The position numbers and the translations under genes were made by a program. A DNA stretch of 64,000 bases from Dorea longicatena (GTDB taxonomy: Bacteria > Bacillota > Clostridia > Lachnospirales > Lachnospiraceae). The stretch lies in assembly GCF_025150085.1 (NCBI RefSeq), contig NZ_CP102280.1:449001-513000 (forward strand), written 5' to 3'. Positions 63,761 to 64,000 of the stretch are shown in pieces; the first letter of the stretch is position 1; every line of letters begins with the position of its first letter. The notes beneath the pieces were generated by a model that was not told the DNA's origin, ran no database searches, and saw only the letters and a list, made by a program, of their open reading frames with translations.

Positions 63761-64000
63761 ATGAAGCTTGAGAAGAAAAATTTAATCGTAGAGAGACCTT
63801 ATAAATCAGTTTATAAGACAGAGGAAGGTATTGTTAAAATATTTGCAACAGATCATCCGAAGTCAGCGGTATTTAATGAAGCATTGAATACAGTGAAAGT
63901 TGAAGAAACAGGATTGGATATTCCAAAATTAAAAGAGGTAACTCAGATTAATGGAGAATGGGCACTGCTCATTGAGAACAGAGAAGGAAAAACTTTGGAA
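63761..64000 (+). CDS. Phosphotransferase-like protein (3' end outside window)
   Basis: First 80 codons: MKLEKKNLIVERPYKSVYKT, then GIVKIFATDHPKSAVFNEAL and VEETGLDIPKLKEV, ending ENREGKTLE. The run of a beta-hairpin with a VKIF Lys, a helix carrying Glu and a hinge-like WALLIENREGKTL fits the N-lobe of aminoglycoside phosphotransferase/choline-kinase-like enzymes. AAAAGGAGG lies upstream. Substrate unknown. Confidence 0.65.
   Translation, partial: MKLEKKNLIVERPYKSVYKTEEGIVKIFATDHPKSAVFNEALNTVKVEETGLDIPKLKEVTQINGEWALLIENREGKTLE

Noticed and set aside
1..64000. CRISPR arrays, rRNA genes, prophage or plasmid origin
   Set aside because: No regularly spaced direct repeats, no rRNA-like sequence, no phage structural or replication genes; the only mobile element seen is the IS3-family copy.

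Overview
The window looks like chromosome of a Lachnospiraceae (Clostridium cluster XIVa) anaerobe that ferments amino acids. Evidence: Firmicutes-type Shine-Dalgarno sites almost everywhere, clostridial ribosomal gene order with zinc-type S14 and an enlarged L17, a complete selenocysteine (Sec) machinery, a Sec-dependent D-proline reductase (Stickland) cluster, an [FeFe] hydrogenase and a bifunctional AdhE. A Clostridium scindens-like relative is plausible, but species cannot be fixed from this sequence alone.

Layout. 1-8.5 kb: the end of deoB, a CAT-like acetyltransferase, a 0.6 kb block of long palindromes, an alcohol/aldehyde dehydrogenase pair with a divergent MerR regulator, small hypotheticals, a cytidylate-kinase-like protein and lrgAB. 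8.8-14.3 kb: a MacB-type ABC operon with a membrane-anchored accessory protein, followed by an intact IS3-family element (12520-14235) that landed inside the operon's terminator hairpin. 14.3-18.3 kb: a small hypothetical, a PTS-IIC-like membrane protein, an ATP:corrinoid adenosyltransferase, a small alarmone synthetase and a PHP-domain protein. 18.4-27.6 kb: a selenium island: yedF, selD (itself a selenoprotein), selA, selB, a LysR regulator, a cysteine-desulfurase-like protein, yedE, a TusA-like protein and a DUF3343 protein.

27.7-36.2 kb: a TetR regulator, proline racemase prdF, tRNA-Sec (selC), then prdC, prdA, a small conserved gene, prdB (Sec at an in-frame UGA), and a separately promoted prdD-prdE. 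Together the genes from 18 to 36 kb make selenophosphate, charge and decode Sec, racemise L-proline and reduce D-proline to 5-aminovalerate. 36.2-40 kb: a YcxB-like protein, a TauE/SafE-like permease, a possible tiny transcription unit, a LysR regulator and a decayed sodium:neurotransmitter-symporter gene.

40.2-56.8 kb: the S10-spc-alpha ribosomal superoperon from rpsJ to rplQ with secY, adk, map, infA and rpoA. It has two strongly structured leaders, before rpsJ and before rpsM. 56.8-64 kb: a 25-bp-arm palindrome, a GltD-like flavoprotein with a glutamate-synthase-linked type [FeFe] hydrogenase, adhE, and the start of a phosphotransferase-like gene. Four copies of a Rex-like A7-centred dyad lie upstream of adhE and of this last gene.
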